A stretch of 64,000 bases of DNA from Sipunculus nudus. Taxonomy: Eukaryota; Annelida; Sipuncula; Golfingiida; Sipunculidae. This document shows positions 62,437 to 64,000 of the stretch, in pieces. The position numbers and the translations under genes are program-made. The notes beneath the pieces are model-generated. The model ran no database searches and had not been told where the DNA came from. It worked only from the letters and a program-made list of their open reading frames with translations. Positions within the stretch are counted from its first letter, which is position 1; each line of letters begins with the position of its first letter. Location: contig CM049309.1 of assembly GCA_026874595.1 (NCBI GenBank), positions 93,890,723-93,954,722 of the forward strand, given 5' to 3'.

Positions 62437-63121
62437 CAACATGTTTTGTTATGATGTATACACAACATCATGTACAGACAGCATGTTTTGTTATGATGTT
62501 TACACAGCATCATGTAAACACGACATGCTTTGTTATGATGTATACACAGCATCATGTATACACAGCAAGTTTTGTTATGATGTATACACAGCATCATGTA
62601 TACACGACATGCTGTGTTATGATGTATACACAGCATCATGTATACATGACATGCTTTGTTATGATGTATACACAATATCATGTATACACGACATGCTTTG
62701 TTTTGATGTATACCGGCATCATGTATACACAACATGTTTTGTTATGATGTATACACAGCATGTATACACAGCATGTTTTGTTATGATGTATACACAACAT
62801 CATGTATACACAGCATGTTTTGTTATGATGTATACACAGCATCATGTATACACGACATGATTTGTTGCTTTGTTATGATGTATACACAGCATAATGTATA
62901 CACAGCATGTTTTGTTATGATGCATACACAGCATCATGTATACACGACATGCTGTGTTATGATGTATACACAGCATCATGTATACATGACATACTTTTTT
63001 ATGATGTATACACAATATCATGTATACACAACATGTTTTGTTATGATGTATACACAACATCATGTATGCACAACATGTTTTGTTATGATGTACACACAAC
63101 ATCATGTATACACAACATGAT
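62437..63121. repeat. 42-bp minisatellite, about 16 units
   Basis: The unit is CATGTTTTGTTATGATGTAT followed by ACACAGCATCATGTATACAC and a dinucleotide. Because 42 is divisible by three and the unit has few stops, 14-residue repeats stay open in several frames on both strands (62328-63257). I treat these ORFs as artefacts of the repeat. Confidence 0.95.
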
Positions 63122-64000
63122 TTGGTTATCAGTTCTAGTGGAGTGTCAAGGAAAAAGGGCCACTTATATGTCCCTTTTTATTTTCAAAAGAAAAAGTAGA
63201 ATGATCATTGATTCAGTTTGCCTCGTAAACAAAAGTTTTCATGGTGTGCAGTACTGAAGTATCTATGTAACCTCAAGTTAGGACTGGCTGAACAGTCAGT
63301 GAGCATTGTTGGCTTAGTCATGCAGTAATTTACATGAATAATTAAACATGTTTGGATCATCTTGACAATACATAATGGCTATTTCTGAATGAGCCTCTTG
63401 TGTACCTGAATATGTAATGATCGCTCCATGGGGGCTTTGGGGTTATTGATTTTCATGGCTGCCAACAGATGTCTCTGGCAGGTCTGCTGTACTCCGGTGA
63501 TGGCCAGTATTTACAGCCAACAGCTGTGCATGCTGTATGTCAAGATGACACACACACAAAGTAGATGTGCAGAATGGATGTGAAACATGTATGTAATTGC
63601 AGTGTTTCCCAATAAGTATTCTTCATATCTTAAGTTAGGCTTTGAAGGTCTGACCTATTACTTTATTTAAGTATGAGGACATTCCATTGGCTTGTGAAAC
63701 ATTTGTAGCACCAAATATTTGCCTTTTCATATATTTGGACAGCACCTTTTAATTTGGTCCAAGCTATAATCTGTTTCATCATTTCATACCCACCTGTTTA
63801 TCAGTTTCATTTTGAAGGGAAAACTGTTTTAGGGTAGATCTACAATACACATATATTTAAAACAAAAGTATTTAAATTATGAGAAATAGTCTACATTTTA
63901 AAAACATATCAGCCTCACTTATGGTGGTCAGGGTCATTGGTCACATGCAAAAAACAGTCTCATTTGACAGCTGCTGATTGGATGATGTCATATAAACACT
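63122..64000. other. 3' edge, no gene seen
   Basis: No motif-bearing ORF, RNA gene or repeat recognised. Confidence 0.5.

Noticed and set aside
62328..63257. Long Cys/Tyr-rich ORFs on both strands (14-residue repeats)
   Set aside because: A 42-bp tandem unit with few stops opens several frames at once; there is no start context or composition favouring one.

Overview
The window reads as invertebrate nuclear DNA, most likely from a mollusc or another lophotrochozoan. It is AT-rich and packed with short interspersed repeats, minisatellites and (AT)n tracts. It holds decayed LINE retrotransposons, including one with a CR1/L2-type 3' end, and a large intronless-looking relic of a protein family I know from many cnidarian and molluscan genomes. 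There are no bacterial operons, no CRISPR array and no intact long ORF. The organism call is an inference from repeat style and protein relics. No complete host gene is visible.

Layout. 0.4-7 kb: interspersed repeats of several families (called A, B and D here), with terminal hairpins. 7.57-12.1 kb: a broken ~1,490-codon gene copy with cysteine knuckles, a FEN1/XPG-like nuclease module and a C-terminal cysteine cluster. 12.6-18.6 kb: more A, B and E repeats, several internally tandem. 18.6-23.4 kb: AT-rich DNA and a ~47-bp minisatellite. 23.5-24.4 kb: a palindrome-rich MITE-like element. 27.4-29.1 kb: a 47-bp minisatellite of about 36 copies. 29.5-31.3 kb: the 5' half of a LINE (endonuclease domain). 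31.3-34.9 kb: a ~112-bp satellite. 34.9-36.8 kb: a DNA transposon relic with palindromic subterminal arrays. 36.8-41 kb: AT-rich microsatellite country. 41.2-48.8 kb: repeats of the left side again, now in opposite orientation. 49.6-50.9 kb: an exact 180-bp satellite. 50.9 kb: a short continuation of the LINE endonuclease frame. 51.1-51.5 kb (minus): a possible promoter and first exon. 51.9-52.9 kb (minus): a LINE reverse transcriptase relic. 53.3-54.3 kb (plus): a second LINE relic with a CR1/L2-type 3' end. 55.3-58.6 kb: a possible small host gene (first exon and terminal exon only). 60.0-61.6 kb: A and E repeats, inverted. 62.4-63.1 kb: a 42-bp minisatellite.

Main points. (1) The LINE endonuclease frame stops at 31317 and resumes in the same frame at 50893. 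The pentamer GTCAA sits at both joins, so the 19.6 kb between them looks like one insertion edged by two TGA/TCA-rich satellites. (2) The 7.6-12.1 kb relic shows every acidic position expected of a FEN-type nuclease, with one Asp changed to Asn, which suggests a fold for an otherwise uncharacterised metazoan family. (3) A 12-bp palindrome, GGTGGCGCCACC, occurs eight times exactly, inside unrelated repeat families. (4) All of these families point one way left of ~19 kb and the other way right of ~41 kb.
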